NCBI GenBank assembly: GCA_016871805.1
Contig: VHCG01000015.1
Location: forward strand, 1-64,000
Length of the DNA stretch: 64,000 nucleotides
Origin: Verrucomicrobiota bacterium
GTDB taxonomy: Bacteria; Verrucomicrobiota; Verrucomicrobiia; Limisphaerales; UBA9464
Direction: 5' to 3'
Notes under the pieces: model-generated
Told to the model about the DNA's origin: nothing
What the model saw: only the letters and a program-made list of their open reading frames with translations
The model's database searches: none
Position numbers and translations under genes: made by a program
Part shown: positions 43,541 to 53,147 of the stretch, in pieces
How the letters are laid out: every line of letters starts with the position of its first letter
How positions within the stretch are numbered: position 1 is the stretch's first letter

Positions 43541-43629
43541 AACCAAACCGAGACCGGAACCTAGCCGGGTGTCCGCCCGTGTGGCGAGTGGGGAAACCGG
43601 AACAGGGCCAGGCCACGCGACCTGCCACC

Positions 43630-44529
43630 TCAATCCGTCCGGGGATCGAAGGCATCCCTGAGGCCATCCCCTAGAAAATTGAGTGCCAGAAGCGTCAGTC
43701 CGAGGACGAGGCCCGGACAGGCGATCAGCCACCAGAGAACCCGGATCGGATTGATCTGGGAGGCGCCCTCCGCCAGCAGGGTTCCCAGACTGGCGGCGGG
43801 GGGCTGGATGCCGAGGCCCAGATAGCTCAGGAAGCTCTCGTAGAGGATGATCGCGGGGACCGTGAGCGTCAGATAGACGATCACGATGCCCACCACGTTG
43901 GGCAGGATGTGACGAAAGAGGATCCGGAGATGGCCGGCCCCAAGGCTCTGGCTCGCCAGCACGAACGGACGCGATCTCAGGGCGAGGACCTGACCCCTGA
44001 CGATGCGCGCCATGGTCAACCACGACACGGCGCCAAGCCCCACGAACAGAAACAGCATGCGGGCCATCGGGATGAACCCGGGTGCCACCGCCCCCAGCCA
44101 GCGCTTCACCAGACCCTCGAGGGTCGTGATCAGAACGATCACGAAGACGATGCTCGGCAGGGCATAGAGCACGTCCACGATACGCATCATCAGCCCATCG
44201 AGCCGTCGACCCACGTAGCCCGCCACCATGCCCCAGCAGACGCCGATGACGAGGCTGACCGCGGCACCCACGGCACCCACCAGCAACGAGACCCGGGTCC
44301 CGGCAAACACCCGGGTGAAGAGATCGCGTCCATGGACATCGGTCCCGAACCAGTGCTGCCCCCCCGGAGGAGAGAACTGCGCGTCGGAACCATGCAGGGC
44401 GTCGTGGGGACTGATCAGGGGCACGACCCAGGCGGCAACGACGATCAGCGCGAGGAAGAATGCCGAGGCCATCGCGGGGCGATTCTTCCGGAGCCGCATC
44501 CAGGCCCTCTGGTTGGGGGAGGCGGTCAT
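43630..44529 (-). CDS. peptide ABC transporter permease, OppC type
   Basis: A 299-residue inner-membrane permease with a short polar N terminus (MTASPNQRAWMRLRKNRPAMAS), then the first membrane helix and HGSDAQFSPPGGQHWFGTDVHGRDLFTRVFAGTR, a sequence typical of OppC/DppC. The EAA-like loop reads LASQSLGAGHLRILFRHILPN. Six membrane segments in total. It overlaps the upstream permease stop by 4 bases (ATGA). It pairs with the OppB permease and OppA-type binding protein upstream. No ATP-binding subunits (OppD/OppF) are encoded in this window. Confidence 0.92.
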   Translation of the reverse strand: MTASPNQRAWMRLRKNRPAMASAFFLALIVVAAWVVPLISPHDALHGSDAQFSPPGGQHWFGTDVHGRDLFTRVFAGTRVSLLVGAVGAAVSLVIGVCWGMVAGYVGRRLDGLMMRIVDVLYALPSIVFVIVLITTLEGLVKRWLGAVAPGFIPMARMLFLFVGLGAVSWLTMARIVRGQVLALRSRPFVLASQSLGAGHLRILFRHILPNVVGIVIVYLTLTVPAIILYESFLSYLGLGIQPPAASLGTLLAEGASQINPIRVLWWLIACPGLVLGLTLLALNFLGDGLRDAFDPRTD

Positions 44530-45491
44530 TCGTAGCGGACCCTGGGGTCGAGCAGGCCGTAGGCGAGGTCGACCAGCAGGTTCAAGACGAGCAGGAGGAT
44601 GGCGTAGAGGAGGACGAGTCCGACCACCATGGTGTAGTCGCGGCTCAGGGAGGAATTCACCATGAACACCCCGATGCCCGGGATCTGGAAGATGTTCTCC
44701 ACGACGAACGACCCCGTGAGGAGATCGGCCAGCATGGGTCCGCTGTAGGAGATGACCGGCATCACGGCCGTGGGAAAGGCGTGTCGCAGGAGGACGCGCA
44801 GTTCGCTGGCCCCCTTCGCCCGGGCGGTGCGGATGTATTCGCTCTGCAGCGACTGGGTCATGCCCTCGCGCATCAACCGAGCGACGCGTCCCCCAAAGAA
44901 CAGCCCCAGCGCCGCCATCGGCAGCACAGCCTGGAGCGGTGCACCCCAGAGACCCACGGGAAACCACCCGAGCTGGAGTCCGAAGACCAGGATGAGCACC
45001 GGGCCCAGGACGAAACTTGGAACACAGATCACCACCAACGCGAGCAGGCTTCCGATCCAATCCCCCCAGCTGCCGCGTTGGACTGCCGTGTAGAACCCGA
45101 TGGGAATCCCGAATCCCATGGCGAATCCGAACGCCAGGATCCCAAGGGTCAGGGAGACGGGCAGACCCTGCCGGATGATGTCGGCGACGGTATGGTTCCG
45201 GTACTTGAGGGAGAGGCCCAGGTCGCCGACCAGCAATCCACCCGGAGCCCGATGCCAGCGTCCGTCGGAACCCGTCTCCCACTTCAGCCCCAGGAACCTC
45301 AAGTACTGGGATCCCAGGGATTCATCGAGGTGGTACTTCTCGGCCAAGGCGCGTTCGACCGCGGGGGAGGCGGGCTTCCGTTCCCGGTCGAAGGGTCCGC
45401 CCGGAGCCACCCGCACGAGGAAGAAGGCGAGGGTCACGATCACCCAGACCAAAGGCACGAGGAAGGCGAGCCGACGGAGGAAGTAGCGCAT
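44526..45491 (-). CDS. peptide ABC transporter permease, OppB type
   Basis: The 321-residue permease starts with MRYFLRRLAFLVPLVWVIVTLAFFLVRVAPGGPFD (typical OppB/DppB first helix). The C-terminal portion holds the EAA loop (RTARAKGASELRVLLRHAFPTA) and DLLTGSFVVENIFQIPGIG. ATG 45491 is fixed by the helix start. It lies 9 bases after the OppA-type binding protein stop codon, with which it is co-transcribed. Confidence 0.93.
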   Translation of the reverse strand: MRYFLRRLAFLVPLVWVIVTLAFFLVRVAPGGPFDRERKPASPAVERALAEKYHLDESLGSQYLRFLGLKWETGSDGRWHRAPGGLLVGDLGLSLKYRNHTVADIIRQGLPVSLTLGILAFGFAMGFGIPIGFYTAVQRGSWGDWIGSLLALVVICVPSFVLGPVLILVFGLQLGWFPVGLWGAPLQAVLPMAALGLFFGGRVARLMREGMTQSLQSEYIRTARAKGASELRVLLRHAFPTAVMPVISYSGPMLADLLTGSFVVENIFQIPGIGVFMVNSSLSRDYTMVVGLVLLYAILLLVLNLLVDLAYGLLDPRVRYE

Positions 45492-45500
45492 GGGATCGGC

Positions 45501-47153
45501 TCAGCGTTTCAGGAACATCGCCGAGACCGGATGCTCGTCGGTGAGGTTGGGGTGGATGCCTCCGACGCGATTCGGATCGTAGGAATAAAGGCCGGTGTAG
45601 GTGAAGACGGGCAGGATCGGAACCTCATCACGACACAGCAGCGTCTCCGCCTCCTGCAGCAGGGCCACACGGGCCGCGGGCTCCGACGTGCCTGCGGCCT
45701 GTTCGAGGAGCGCATCATAGCGGGCGTTCTTCCATCCCGTCCGATTGTTGCCGCTGTCCGCGAGGAAGCAGTCGAGGAACGTGGTGGGGTCCTGGTAGTC
45801 CCCCACCCAGGATCCGCGGATGACGTCGTAGTTGAGGCGGGACATCTCGGAGAGGTAGGTCTTCCACTCGACAGGTCGGAGTTCCATCTGGATGCCGAGG
45901 TGTTCCTGGAGCATCGCCTGGAACTCGACGGCGATCTTCTCGTGGGTCCGGGATCCACCGCCTCCCCCGGCGTTGAACATGTAGGTGAAGGTCGGGAATC
46001 CGCGACCCTCCGGATAGCCGGCCTCGGCCAGGAGGCGTTTGGCCTCGGCGACGTTGGCCGCGAAGGCCGCCGCCCGGTCGGCGGCATTGGTGGCGACACA
46101 GAGGTTCTGACCCAGGCCCGGAGGCGGCGAATACCCGCCCGTGCCCGGCGGGGTGATGGCGCTCGTGGGCCGTTCCCCTAGCTTGGTGATGCGGTCCACG
46201 ATCCGCCATTTGTCGAGGACCAGGCTCATGGCACGGCGCACCCGGACATTGTCGAACGGCTTGCGGGTGACGTTGAACCGCATGAAGTAGGTCCCGAGGT
46301 AGCTGAACGTGTGGAAGTCGGGCCGCTTCAGCAGGACGTCATTGAGCTCCAGCGGGATCAGGTTCTTCTCGATGAGCACATCCACCTCGCCGGTGAGGTA
46401 AAGGTTGAGCGCGGTGCTCGGGGAATCGCTGGAGAGGAAGTCAACCACCCGGGGACGGACGCTCGCCGCATCCCAGTAGCGGGGGTTCTTGCGGACCCGG
46501 ACGCGGTTGTTCGGAAGCCAGGCGACGAGCTCGAAGGCGCCACTGCAGGGGAGTGGTTCGGCCCGGACCCACTGATCACCAAGGCGTTCGACCGTCCACC
46601 GCGGCACGACGGCCATGATGCGCATGGCGCAGAGGTCGACGAAGAATGAGGTTGGGTTGACCAACTCGACTTCCATCGTCAGGGGATCCAGGGCGCGGAT
46701 TCCGAGGGACGCGAGGTTGGTGGACGTCCCGATGACCAGTTCCTTGCCGCCCTTCACGTAGAAGAAGAAGCCACTGTAGTCGGCAGCCGTCGAGGGATCG
46801 ACGGCGTGACGCCAGGACCAGACGAAATCCTCGGCCCGGATCGGTTCGCCGGTCGAAAAGGCGGCGTTGGTCCGGAGGTGAAACGTGTAGCGGCGGCCGT
46901 CGGGGGAGACGTCCCACCGTTCCGCGAGTCCAGGAATCCCGCGTCCGGAGACAGGGTCGAACCGGGTCAGGCCTTCGAAGAGGGCCCCGGAGACGCGTCC
47001 ATCCGCCTGACCGGTGAGCACATGCGGATCCAGGGTCTCGATCTCGGGTCCGTTGAGGACGACCAGATCAGCCCGGGGCATGGGACGGCAGCCCATGAGG
47101 GTCAGGACCCCTGACACCAGGGCGACCCACAGGACTCCGGACAGGACACGCAC
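45501..47153 (-). CDS. oligopeptide-binding lipoprotein, OppA (SBP_bac_5) family
   Basis: The 550-residue substrate-binding protein is exported and lipidated. From GTG 47153 it reads VRVLSGVLWVALVSGVLTLMGC, a signal with lipobox LMGC. Body motifs: LDPHVLTGQADGRVSGALFEGL, RWDVSPDGRRYTFHLRTNAAFSTGEPIRAEDFVWSWRHAVDP, LNYDVIRGSWVGDYQDPTTFLDCF, and GWKNARYDALLEQA. These match OppA/DppA-like proteins that bind peptides or related ligands outside the membrane and deliver them to the permeases just downstream. The order binding protein - OppB - OppC is one operon. Confidence 0.9.
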   Translation of the reverse strand: MRVLSGVLWVALVSGVLTLMGCRPMPRADLVVLNGPEIETLDPHVLTGQADGRVSGALFEGLTRFDPVSGRGIPGLAERWDVSPDGRRYTFHLRTNAAFSTGEPIRAEDFVWSWRHAVDPSTAADYSGFFFYVKGGKELVIGTSTNLASLGIRALDPLTMEVELVNPTSFFVDLCAMRIMAVVPRWTVERLGDQWVRAEPLPCSGAFELVAWLPNNRVRVRKNPRYWDAASVRPRVVDFLSSDSPSTALNLYLTGEVDVLIEKNLIPLELNDVLLKRPDFHTFSYLGTYFMRFNVTRKPFDNVRVRRAMSLVLDKWRIVDRITKLGERPTSAITPPGTGGYSPPPGLGQNLCVATNAADRAAAFAANVAEAKRLLAEAGYPEGRGFPTFTYMFNAGGGGGSRTHEKIAVEFQAMLQEHLGIQMELRPVEWKTYLSEMSRLNYDVIRGSWVGDYQDPTTFLDCFLADSGNNRTGWKNARYDALLEQAAGTSEPAARVALLQEAETLLCRDEVPILPVFTYTGLYSYDPNRVGGIHPNLTDEHPVSAMFLKR

Positions 47154-47232
47154 GGACAGAGCCTGCGAGCGCCCGCAGGCGGATTCAAGGGGAGGTCGCT
47201 TACAACCGGCGGATTCCGCCCACCACCGGAAG

Positions 47233-49068
47233 CTACTGATGTAGCTGCGATGCGGCGACAAGTTCACTGAACTTGCCCTGTTTCTGGGTGAGCTGATTCC
47301 ACGTGCCCTGCTCCACGATGCGCCCCTGCTCCAGCACCACGACAAGGTCGGCATCCCTCACGGTTCTAAGCCGATGCGCAATCACGATCACAGTCCTCCC
47401 CACGCGTACCCGATCCAACGCCAGCTGCACCTCGCGCTCGCTCACGTTGTCGAGGGCCGAGGTGGCTTCGTCGAGGATCAGCACGCTGGGATTCTGGACC
47501 ATGGCGCGTGCTATGGAGACCCGCTGCCTCTGGCCTCCCGAGAGGAGGGCTCCACCCTCGCCGACCGGGGAGTCGACACCCTCAGGCAGGCTGCCGATGA
47601 CCGGATCAAGGTAGGCCAGCGAGAGCGCCGCCTTGAGCTGTTCCTCGGTGGCGTCCGGGGATCCCAGGAGGATGTTCGCTCGGATCGAATCATTCAGAAG
47701 GAATGCCCCCTGCTCCACCATCCGAACGCTTCGATGCCAGGACGACGGCGAGTACCGCCAATAGTCGACGCCATCGACGCGGATCGAACCCGAGCTGGGA
47801 GCCCGCAGTCGAAGGAGGACGCTCGCCAGCGTGGTCTTGCCGGATCCGGAGGCACCCACCAGAGCCACGGTCCTTCCGGCGGGAATCTCGAGACTGACAT
47901 CATCGATGCCCTTCTTGCCTCCGGGGTATTCAACCGTGACGTGATCGATCCTGATGGACTGCCTCACAGGACCCAGAGTCGCATCCCCAAACGGCTTCTC
48001 CGGAAACCGCGGCAATTCCAGCCAGCGAAGCAACTCCACCACCCCGCCGCTGTAGTACAACGCCTGACCAATGAGGGTGTAGAACTGGTTGACCAGCGGG
48101 AACATGCGGACGAGCCCCAGGCCAAGGGTCATGAGTCCTTCGACGCTCAGCCGTCCTGTCTGGATAAGCCAGCTGTTGGACTGGATCAGCAGAAGAATCG
48201 TCCCGGTGACGATCACCGTTTCGGTGACGGGGAGAAGGGTTCCACTGACGAATGCACTCCGTTCTTCATACTGGATCAGCTCATCGTTCCTCCGCATGAA
48301 TCCCTCACGGCATTGAGACTCTGCACCATTGCCGCGAACTACCCTGAAACCCGAGAAGACGTCCCCGAGATATCCCATGAGTTTCCGGCCGGAGGACACC
48401 TGGAGACCACTCTGCACCGTGATCCGCCGGAATCGGACCGCATTGATGTATCCTGCGATCGCAACGGTGAGGAGGACTCCCACCATGAAGGGCCATGACA
48501 GGAGAAAAAGCCCCGTGGCGTAGAAGGCGGTGACGACACCGAGCTGGCAGAGGATCAGCAAAAGTTCGACAAAATTCCGGGTGCGGCCCACCTCCAAGCC
48601 GAAGGCGTTCAAGATGTCTCCAGAGTTCCGGGTGTCGAACACATCCATGTGCGCACGACTGAGAGAATCGAAAAAGGATTCCCGAAGGCTCGACGTCAGC
48701 TCACAGGTGAGTCGCGCCATGATGTACCGATTCAGGACGGTCAGGACGTTCTTCGTCACGATGGCCGCAATGATGACCAGTCCGAAAATCCAGACGTACT
48801 CGGAGGCACTGCGACCGGGCAGAATCCGCGAGGCGTAGCGGATGACAGGGTTTCCGTTGACCGCTTCGGGAGCACTTCCCATGAGTGAAATCATGGGAAT
48901 GATCAGGCCGATTCCCGCGGTTTCGAAGAACGCGACCGAGGTCGCCAGGACGAAATAGGCAACGAAAAGACTCCGGTGGTACCTGACATGGGCTCTCAAC
49001 CGGGCCATCACGGCCCGAATCTCCCCCACCCGGCTGATCGAGTTCATTGTTTGCACTTGTTCGGTCAT
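47233..49068 (-). CDS. ABC exporter (fused membrane and ATP-binding domains)
   Basis: The 611-residue half-transporter has an N-terminal six-helix domain (FVAYFVLATSVAFFETAGIGLIIPMISLMG onward) and a C-terminal ATPase. Walker A is VGASGSGKTTLA, the signature is LSGGQRQRVSIARAM, Walker B is VLILDEATSALD, and the H-loop VIVIAHRLRTV. It resembles MsbA/PglK-like exporters of lipids, lipid-linked sugars or peptides. There is no peptidase (C39) domain. The gene stands alone on the minus strand, so the substrate is open. Its position 19 kb from the peptide cluster makes a role there speculative. Confidence 0.9.
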   Translation of the reverse strand: MTEQVQTMNSISRVGEIRAVMARLRAHVRYHRSLFVAYFVLATSVAFFETAGIGLIIPMISLMGSAPEAVNGNPVIRYASRILPGRSASEYVWIFGLVIIAAIVTKNVLTVLNRYIMARLTCELTSSLRESFFDSLSRAHMDVFDTRNSGDILNAFGLEVGRTRNFVELLLILCQLGVVTAFYATGLFLLSWPFMVGVLLTVAIAGYINAVRFRRITVQSGLQVSSGRKLMGYLGDVFSGFRVVRGNGAESQCREGFMRRNDELIQYEERSAFVSGTLLPVTETVIVTGTILLLIQSNSWLIQTGRLSVEGLMTLGLGLVRMFPLVNQFYTLIGQALYYSGGVVELLRWLELPRFPEKPFGDATLGPVRQSIRIDHVTVEYPGGKKGIDDVSLEIPAGRTVALVGASGSGKTTLASVLLRLRAPSSGSIRVDGVDYWRYSPSSWHRSVRMVEQGAFLLNDSIRANILLGSPDATEEQLKAALSLAYLDPVIGSLPEGVDSPVGEGGALLSGGQRQRVSIARAMVQNPSVLILDEATSALDNVSEREVQLALDRVRVGRTVIVIAHRLRTVRDADLVVVLEQGRIVEQGTWNQLTQKQGKFSELVAASQLHQ

Positions 49069-49146
49069 CCACGTCAGTGACCGCCGTCAACTTCTTTGAG
49101 CCTTCTCCTGTAGCGCAAGCCTAATGACTGCCGCCACTGGCCCTGC

Positions 49147-49755
49147 TCATTGGGGCCGTGAAAGCCGAAAACGGCTGCCCAGTTCCGCGTACTCATCCCG
49201 CCCCAGACGGCCCACCAGTCCGAGGCGTTCCGGGTCCGGTTTACCGTCGGAACCAAGGACGGCATCGTCGACATGGAACCGGAGTATGCGACCAAGAACG
49301 ATGTTCCCCGCGACAGGCCCCTCCCCCACATCGATGATCCGATCCAACTCGCACTCAAAAGCCACGGGGCTTCCAGAAACCCGGGGAGGGCGCACCCGGC
49401 GCGATGGGACGGGATCCACCCCGAACCGAGAGAATTCGCTCTCCCCGTAGGACAGAGCCGCCGACGTCGCATCCATCGCCTCCACCTGGGCCGACGAGAC
49501 GAGGTTCACCACGAACTCCTGGGTTTCCCGGATGTTCCGGAGCGTATCCTTCGGATTGCCCCGACGGTCATTCGCTGGACAGAACAGAAGGGTTGGAGGC
49601 CGGGCACAGACACCTTGGAAGAAACTGAATGGGGCAAGGTTGGTGACACCGTCGGGCGAAATCGTCGAAACCCAGGCGATCGGCCGCGGGATGATCGTGG
49701 TGATCATCCACTCGTACATGTCCCGTGTGCCGAGGGTCTGGGGATCGAGTTCCAT
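49147..49755 (-). CDS. flavin reductase/flavoredoxin-family FMN-binding protein
   Basis: The 202-residue protein has a split-barrel flavin-binding fold with MITTIIPRPIAWVSTISPDGVTNLAPFSFFQGV, PPTLLFCPA, and TLRNIRETQEFVVNLV as in the flavin reductase-like domain (PF01613). Such proteins bind FMN and reduce flavin or partner substrates with NAD(P)H. ATG 49755 starts at MELDPQTLG. It follows the exonuclease gene with a 29-base gap and may be in one transcript with it. Confidence 0.82.
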   Translation of the reverse strand: MELDPQTLGTRDMYEWMITTIIPRPIAWVSTISPDGVTNLAPFSFFQGVCARPPTLLFCPANDRRGNPKDTLRNIRETQEFVVNLVSSAQVEAMDATSAALSYGESEFSRFGVDPVPSRRVRPPRVSGSPVAFECELDRIIDVGEGPVAGNIVLGRILRFHVDDAVLGSDGKPDPERLGLVGRLGRDEYAELGSRFRLSRPQ

Positions 49756-49784
49756 GGCCGTTCCAAAGAGGTCCTCCCCGAGCC

Positions 49785-50672
49785 TCACCAGAGACTGCCC
49801 TGCTGGGGAACGGTCGGGTCGCCCAGTTCCGCAAGAAGACTCCTGAAGTTCCAGCGTCGATACATCTCCCGGAGGTCCTCGACCCGTGGGGTTCCCGGCA
49901 CAAGGCCCTCCAGCGCCGGGCCGTCGGCCAATCCGCACTGCAGGGCGACCATCTTCTGGTTCCTCTGGACCGCCTCGGTCGACGCCGCCAGGGCGGAACG
50001 CTGGCTCTCGGATTTGATCTCGGCCAGCCGACCGTAGAGATCCGCGATGGATCCAAAGCGTTTCAGCAGATCCGTCGCCGTCTTCGGGCCCACCCCGGGA
50101 ACCCCGGGGATGTTGTCGACCGAGTCCCCCACCAGGGCGAGCCAGTCCACCACCTGGGGCGGGGCGACCCCGGTCTTGGCGACAACATCCTCCGGGGACC
50201 AGATCTTCTCGGACTTGTCGTTGGGGTTCAGGATGCCGACCCGGTCGTTGACGAGCTGCATGAAGTCCTTGTCGGAGCTGGCAATCACCACCGTCCACCC
50301 CGCGGCCTCGGCGCGTCGGGCATAGGTGCCGATCCAGTCATCCGCCTCGGTGCCGTCCTTCATCCACTGGGGGTGGCCCGCTGCGGCGAGCCAGGCCTCG
50401 ATCTGGGGCAGCTGGGCCGCCAAGCCCTCCGGCGTGGAGGGGCGCTGGGCCTTGTATTCGGGCAGCAGGGCCATCCGCTCCTCGGCGAGCCCCCCGTCCC
50501 AGACCACGAGGAGGTGGCTTGGCCGAAGGGTCCCGATCATCTTCTGGAGCATCTTGATGAACCCGTAGATCGCATTGGTGGGGGAGCCATCCGGTGCCGA
50601 AAGAGACCGGATGGCATGGAACGACCGGTAGGCATAGGAGTGGCCGTCCACCAACAGGAGCCGTGAAGACAT
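49785..50672 (-). CDS. stand-alone 5'-3' exonuclease / flap endonuclease (PolA N-terminal domain-like)
   Basis: The 295-residue protein matches the 5'-3' exonuclease half of DNA polymerase I without the polymerase. Motifs: LLLVDGHSYAYRSFHAI, VVWDGG, PEYKAQRPSTPEGL, GTEADDWIGTYA, VIASSDKDFMQLV, and the helix-hairpin-helix VDNIPGVPGVGPKTATDLL. It removes RNA primers or flaps on lagging-strand or repair intermediates. The carboxylate cluster (ASSDKD, GDSVDN) is intact. It is divergent from rimO with 124 bases between starts. Confidence 0.93.
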   Translation of the reverse strand: MSSRLLLVDGHSYAYRSFHAIRSLSAPDGSPTNAIYGFIKMLQKMIGTLRPSHLLVVWDGGLAEERMALLPEYKAQRPSTPEGLAAQLPQIEAWLAAAGHPQWMKDGTEADDWIGTYARRAEAAGWTVVIASSDKDFMQLVNDRVGILNPNDKSEKIWSPEDVVAKTGVAPPQVVDWLALVGDSVDNIPGVPGVGPKTATDLLKRFGSIADLYGRLAEIKSESQRSALAASTEAVQRNQKMVALQCGLADGPALEGLVPGTPRVEDLREMYRRWNFRSLLAELGDPTVPQQGSLW

Positions 50673-50796
50673 GGCCCAAGGCTGCGGGCGGGCCCGGCGA
50701 CGGCGAGAAAATTCCATGTCCGAAACCGGATGGACCGCCGGCGACGGGCGGTTCCCTATGGCGGGGGCGTCGACAACCCCGTAGCCTCCGGCCTCT

Positions 50797-52479
50797 GTGA
50801 CGACGAAACCGACCGCAACCACACCCCGTCGGGTGGGACTGATCTCACTCGGATGCGCCAAGAACCTGGTGGACGCCGAGATCATGCTGGGGTCCCTTCT
50901 GAAATCCGGCGTGGAGATCGTCAACGACCCCTCCCTGGCCGACGCCGTCATCGTCAACACCTGCTCCTTCATCGACGCCGCCCAGGAGGAGAGCGTCGAC
51001 ACGATCCTCGAATCCACCGAGTTCCGGACGCAGTCGCGTCCCGGCCAGGCCGTGATCGTGTCAGGCTGCCTGCCCCAGCGGTTCCGGGATGAGCTGCCAG
51101 AGCTCCTGCCCGAGGTCGACGCCTTCATGGGGATCGACCAGGTCGAACAGGTGGGCCAACTCGTCGAGCAGGCCATCCGGACCCGGGGGGAGAAGGTCCA
51201 GAACCCCCCACCCGCCCGGAAGAGGACATCGGGCAAGTCGGTGAAGGGACGCCTCGAAACCCTCGAAAAGGCCCAGCCGCACACCCACGCCCACGAGAAG
51301 GAATCCCTTGGCACGGGCCCGACCCGCCGGATGCTCGAGGCGCCGAACGAGACGAGTGCCCAGATCTCGCTGCGTCCGAACTACATCCCCAGCTACGAGA
51401 CCCCGCGGTTCCGTCTCACCCCGAAGCACTTCGCCTTCGTCAAGATCGCCGAGGGCTGCAACCATCCCTGCAGCTTCTGCATCATCCCCCGGATGCGCGG
51501 ATCACACCGGAGCCGTGCCCAGGCCGACATCGTGGCCGAGGCAAAGCGACTGATCGCCGACGGGGTCAAGGAGCTGAACCTGATCTCGCAGGACTCCACC
51601 TACTACGGGCTCGACCTGCGTCCGAACCACACCCGGGCCATCTCCTCCCCGGAGAGGTTCACCGCTGCAAGCAATGCCCTCGCGGCCGATGCCACCACAC
51701 TCTCGTCGCTCCTCCGTGAACTCAACGCGCTCAAGGGCGACTTCTGGATCCGACTTCTCTACACGCATCCCGCGCACTGGACCGACTCCCTGGTCCAGAC
51801 CCTAGCCGACTGCCGCAAGGTCGTCCGGTACGTCGACATGCCGCTGCAGCACATCCACGACGACATGCTGGCGCGCATGCGTCGGGAGACAACCGGGGAC
51901 TACATCCGGGATCTGATCCGACGCATCCGTGCGGGGATTCCGGGCATCGCGCTCCGCACGACCTTCATCGTCGGGTTCCCGGGGGAGACCGAGGCTCATT
52001 TCAAGACGCTGCTCGAATTCATCCGCGAGACCCGGTTCGAACGACTCGGGATCTTCGCCTATTCACAGGAGGATGGGACGATTGCCGGGAAGATGTCGGG
52101 GCAGATCCCACCGGCGAAGCGCCAGAAGCGCCGGGAACTGGCGATGGCCGCCCAGCACGAGGTGGCCCGTGACGTGGCGCAATCCTTCGTCGGCAGGACG
52201 CTCAAGGTGCTCGTGGAAGGCGAGACCTCGCGCGACACCGCCTCCCTGTCAGGATCCGGTTCGTGGGAGCACGGCCACATCCGCCAAGGGGAAGCAAAGG
52301 GTCCCGCCGGCACCGGAAAGGTCCGCTATCAGGTGGCCCGCGGGGAGGCGGATGCACCCGACATCGATTGCCGCGTGTACCTCCGGGACGAGAACCTTCC
52401 GATCGGGAAGTTCAGCAAGGTGCGGATCATTGGACACACCGACTACGATCTGCTGGCCGAGCAGGCGCCGCGGCGATGA
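50797..52479 (+). CDS. rimO: ribosomal protein S12 methylthiotransferase RimO, with long insertions
   Basis: A 560-residue radical SAM enzyme that methylthiolates Asp89 of ribosomal protein S12. The first Fe-S cluster binds through GLISLGCAKNLVDAE, NTCSFID and VSGCLPQR. The radical SAM motif is KIAEGCNHPCSFCIIPRMRG. Then follow ELNLISQDSTYYG, YVDMPLQHIHDD, RTTFIVGFPGETE, and a C-terminal TRAM domain (RTLKVLVEG). RimO of E. coli is about 440 residues. The extra length here is a charged linker of about 60-80 residues between the N-terminal and radical domains (PPARKRTSGKSVKGR...), a loop after YYGLDLRPNH, and an insertion in the TRAM domain. GTG 50797 starts the frame. Confidence 0.93.
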   Translation: MTTKPTATTPRRVGLISLGCAKNLVDAEIMLGSLLKSGVEIVNDPSLADAVIVNTCSFIDAAQEESVDTILESTEFRTQSRPGQAVIVSGCLPQRFRDELPELLPEVDAFMGIDQVEQVGQLVEQAIRTRGEKVQNPPPARKRTSGKSVKGRLETLEKAQPHTHAHEKESLGTGPTRRMLEAPNETSAQISLRPNYIPSYETPRFRLTPKHFAFVKIAEGCNHPCSFCIIPRMRGSHRSRAQADIVAEAKRLIADGVKELNLISQDSTYYGLDLRPNHTRAISSPERFTAASNALAADATTLSSLLRELNALKGDFWIRLLYTHPAHWTDSLVQTLADCRKVVRYVDMPLQHIHDDMLARMRRETTGDYIRDLIRRIRAGIPGIALRTTFIVGFPGETEAHFKTLLEFIRETRFERLGIFAYSQEDGTIAGKMSGQIPPAKRQKRRELAMAAQHEVARDVAQSFVGRTLKVLVEGETSRDTASLSGSGSWEHGHIRQGEAKGPAGTGKVRYQVARGEADAPDIDCRVYLRDENLPIGKFSKVRIIGHTDYDLLAEQAPRR

Positions 52480-52502
52480 TCCGCAGGCCGGCACCAGCCC
52501 CG

Positions 52503-52988
52503 TCAGGGCAGGTACTCCATGGCCACGATCGTGAGCGGTGTCTCACCTCCGGGAACCCTCAGGCAGACCTGATCACCCACGCGCCTCTGCAGAAGCGTCT
52601 TCGCCACGGGTGACAGCCAACTGATACAACCGCGGTCAGGATCGACCTCGTCGACCCCGACGATCCGATATCGGACCTCGTTTCCTTCCGGATCCCGTGT
52701 GGTGACAAGGGCTCCGAATCGGATCCGATCCTCACCTGGAGGTGGCGGCGCGGTCGGGACCGCGGAACGAAGGTAGGCCTGCAGTTCCAGGACCCGATCC
52801 GGGACCCGCGAAACGGCAGGCCCAAAGGAACCCGGTTCGGCGGCAAGACGCTCCAGCTCCTGCTGCCACGCCCGCATCCCATCGGGCGTGACCAGATTCC
52901 GGATTCCTGCCGGCACGCGAGGTCGGTCCCAACGAGTCGACTCCGCCTCCGGTGCATCGTCGTCCTCGCGTGTGAATGCCTTGCTCAT
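52503..52988 (-). CDS. transcription elongation factor GreB-like
   Basis: The 161-residue protein begins MSKAFTREDDD, a characteristic GreB N terminus, followed by a coiled-coil (DGMRAWQQELERLAAE ... VLELQAYLRSA) and the C-terminal FKBP-like GreA/GreB domain (IRFGALVTTRDPEGNEVRYRIVGVDEVDPDRGCISWLSPVAKTLL). It would rescue backtracked RNA polymerase by stimulating transcript cleavage. The usual acidic tip residues of GreA/GreB are less obvious here because of the shorter coiled coil. It converges on rimO. Confidence 0.78.
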   Translation of the reverse strand: MSKAFTREDDDAPEAESTRWDRPRVPAGIRNLVTPDGMRAWQQELERLAAEPGSFGPAVSRVPDRVLELQAYLRSAVPTAPPPPGEDRIRFGALVTTRDPEGNEVRYRIVGVDEVDPDRGCISWLSPVAKTLLQRRVGDQVCLRVPGGETPLTIVAMEYLP

Positions 52989-53147
52989 GGGCTGATGGGA
53001 ATTGATCCCGAACGCTGGGGACCGCCATCGTCCGGAGTCCACCCGCAGGAATCAGCCTGTTTCGGAGGCCCGGAACTGTCCATCCCGCGCTTCTGCGTCC
53101 GGCCGGTTCGTTGACCCTGGGCAGGGCGCACCGTAGGATGATGGCAC

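Noticed and set aside
47233-49068. dedicated exporter for the micropeptides
   Set aside because: It lies about 19 kb away on an unrelated transcript and lacks a peptidase domain. Kept only as a remote possibility.
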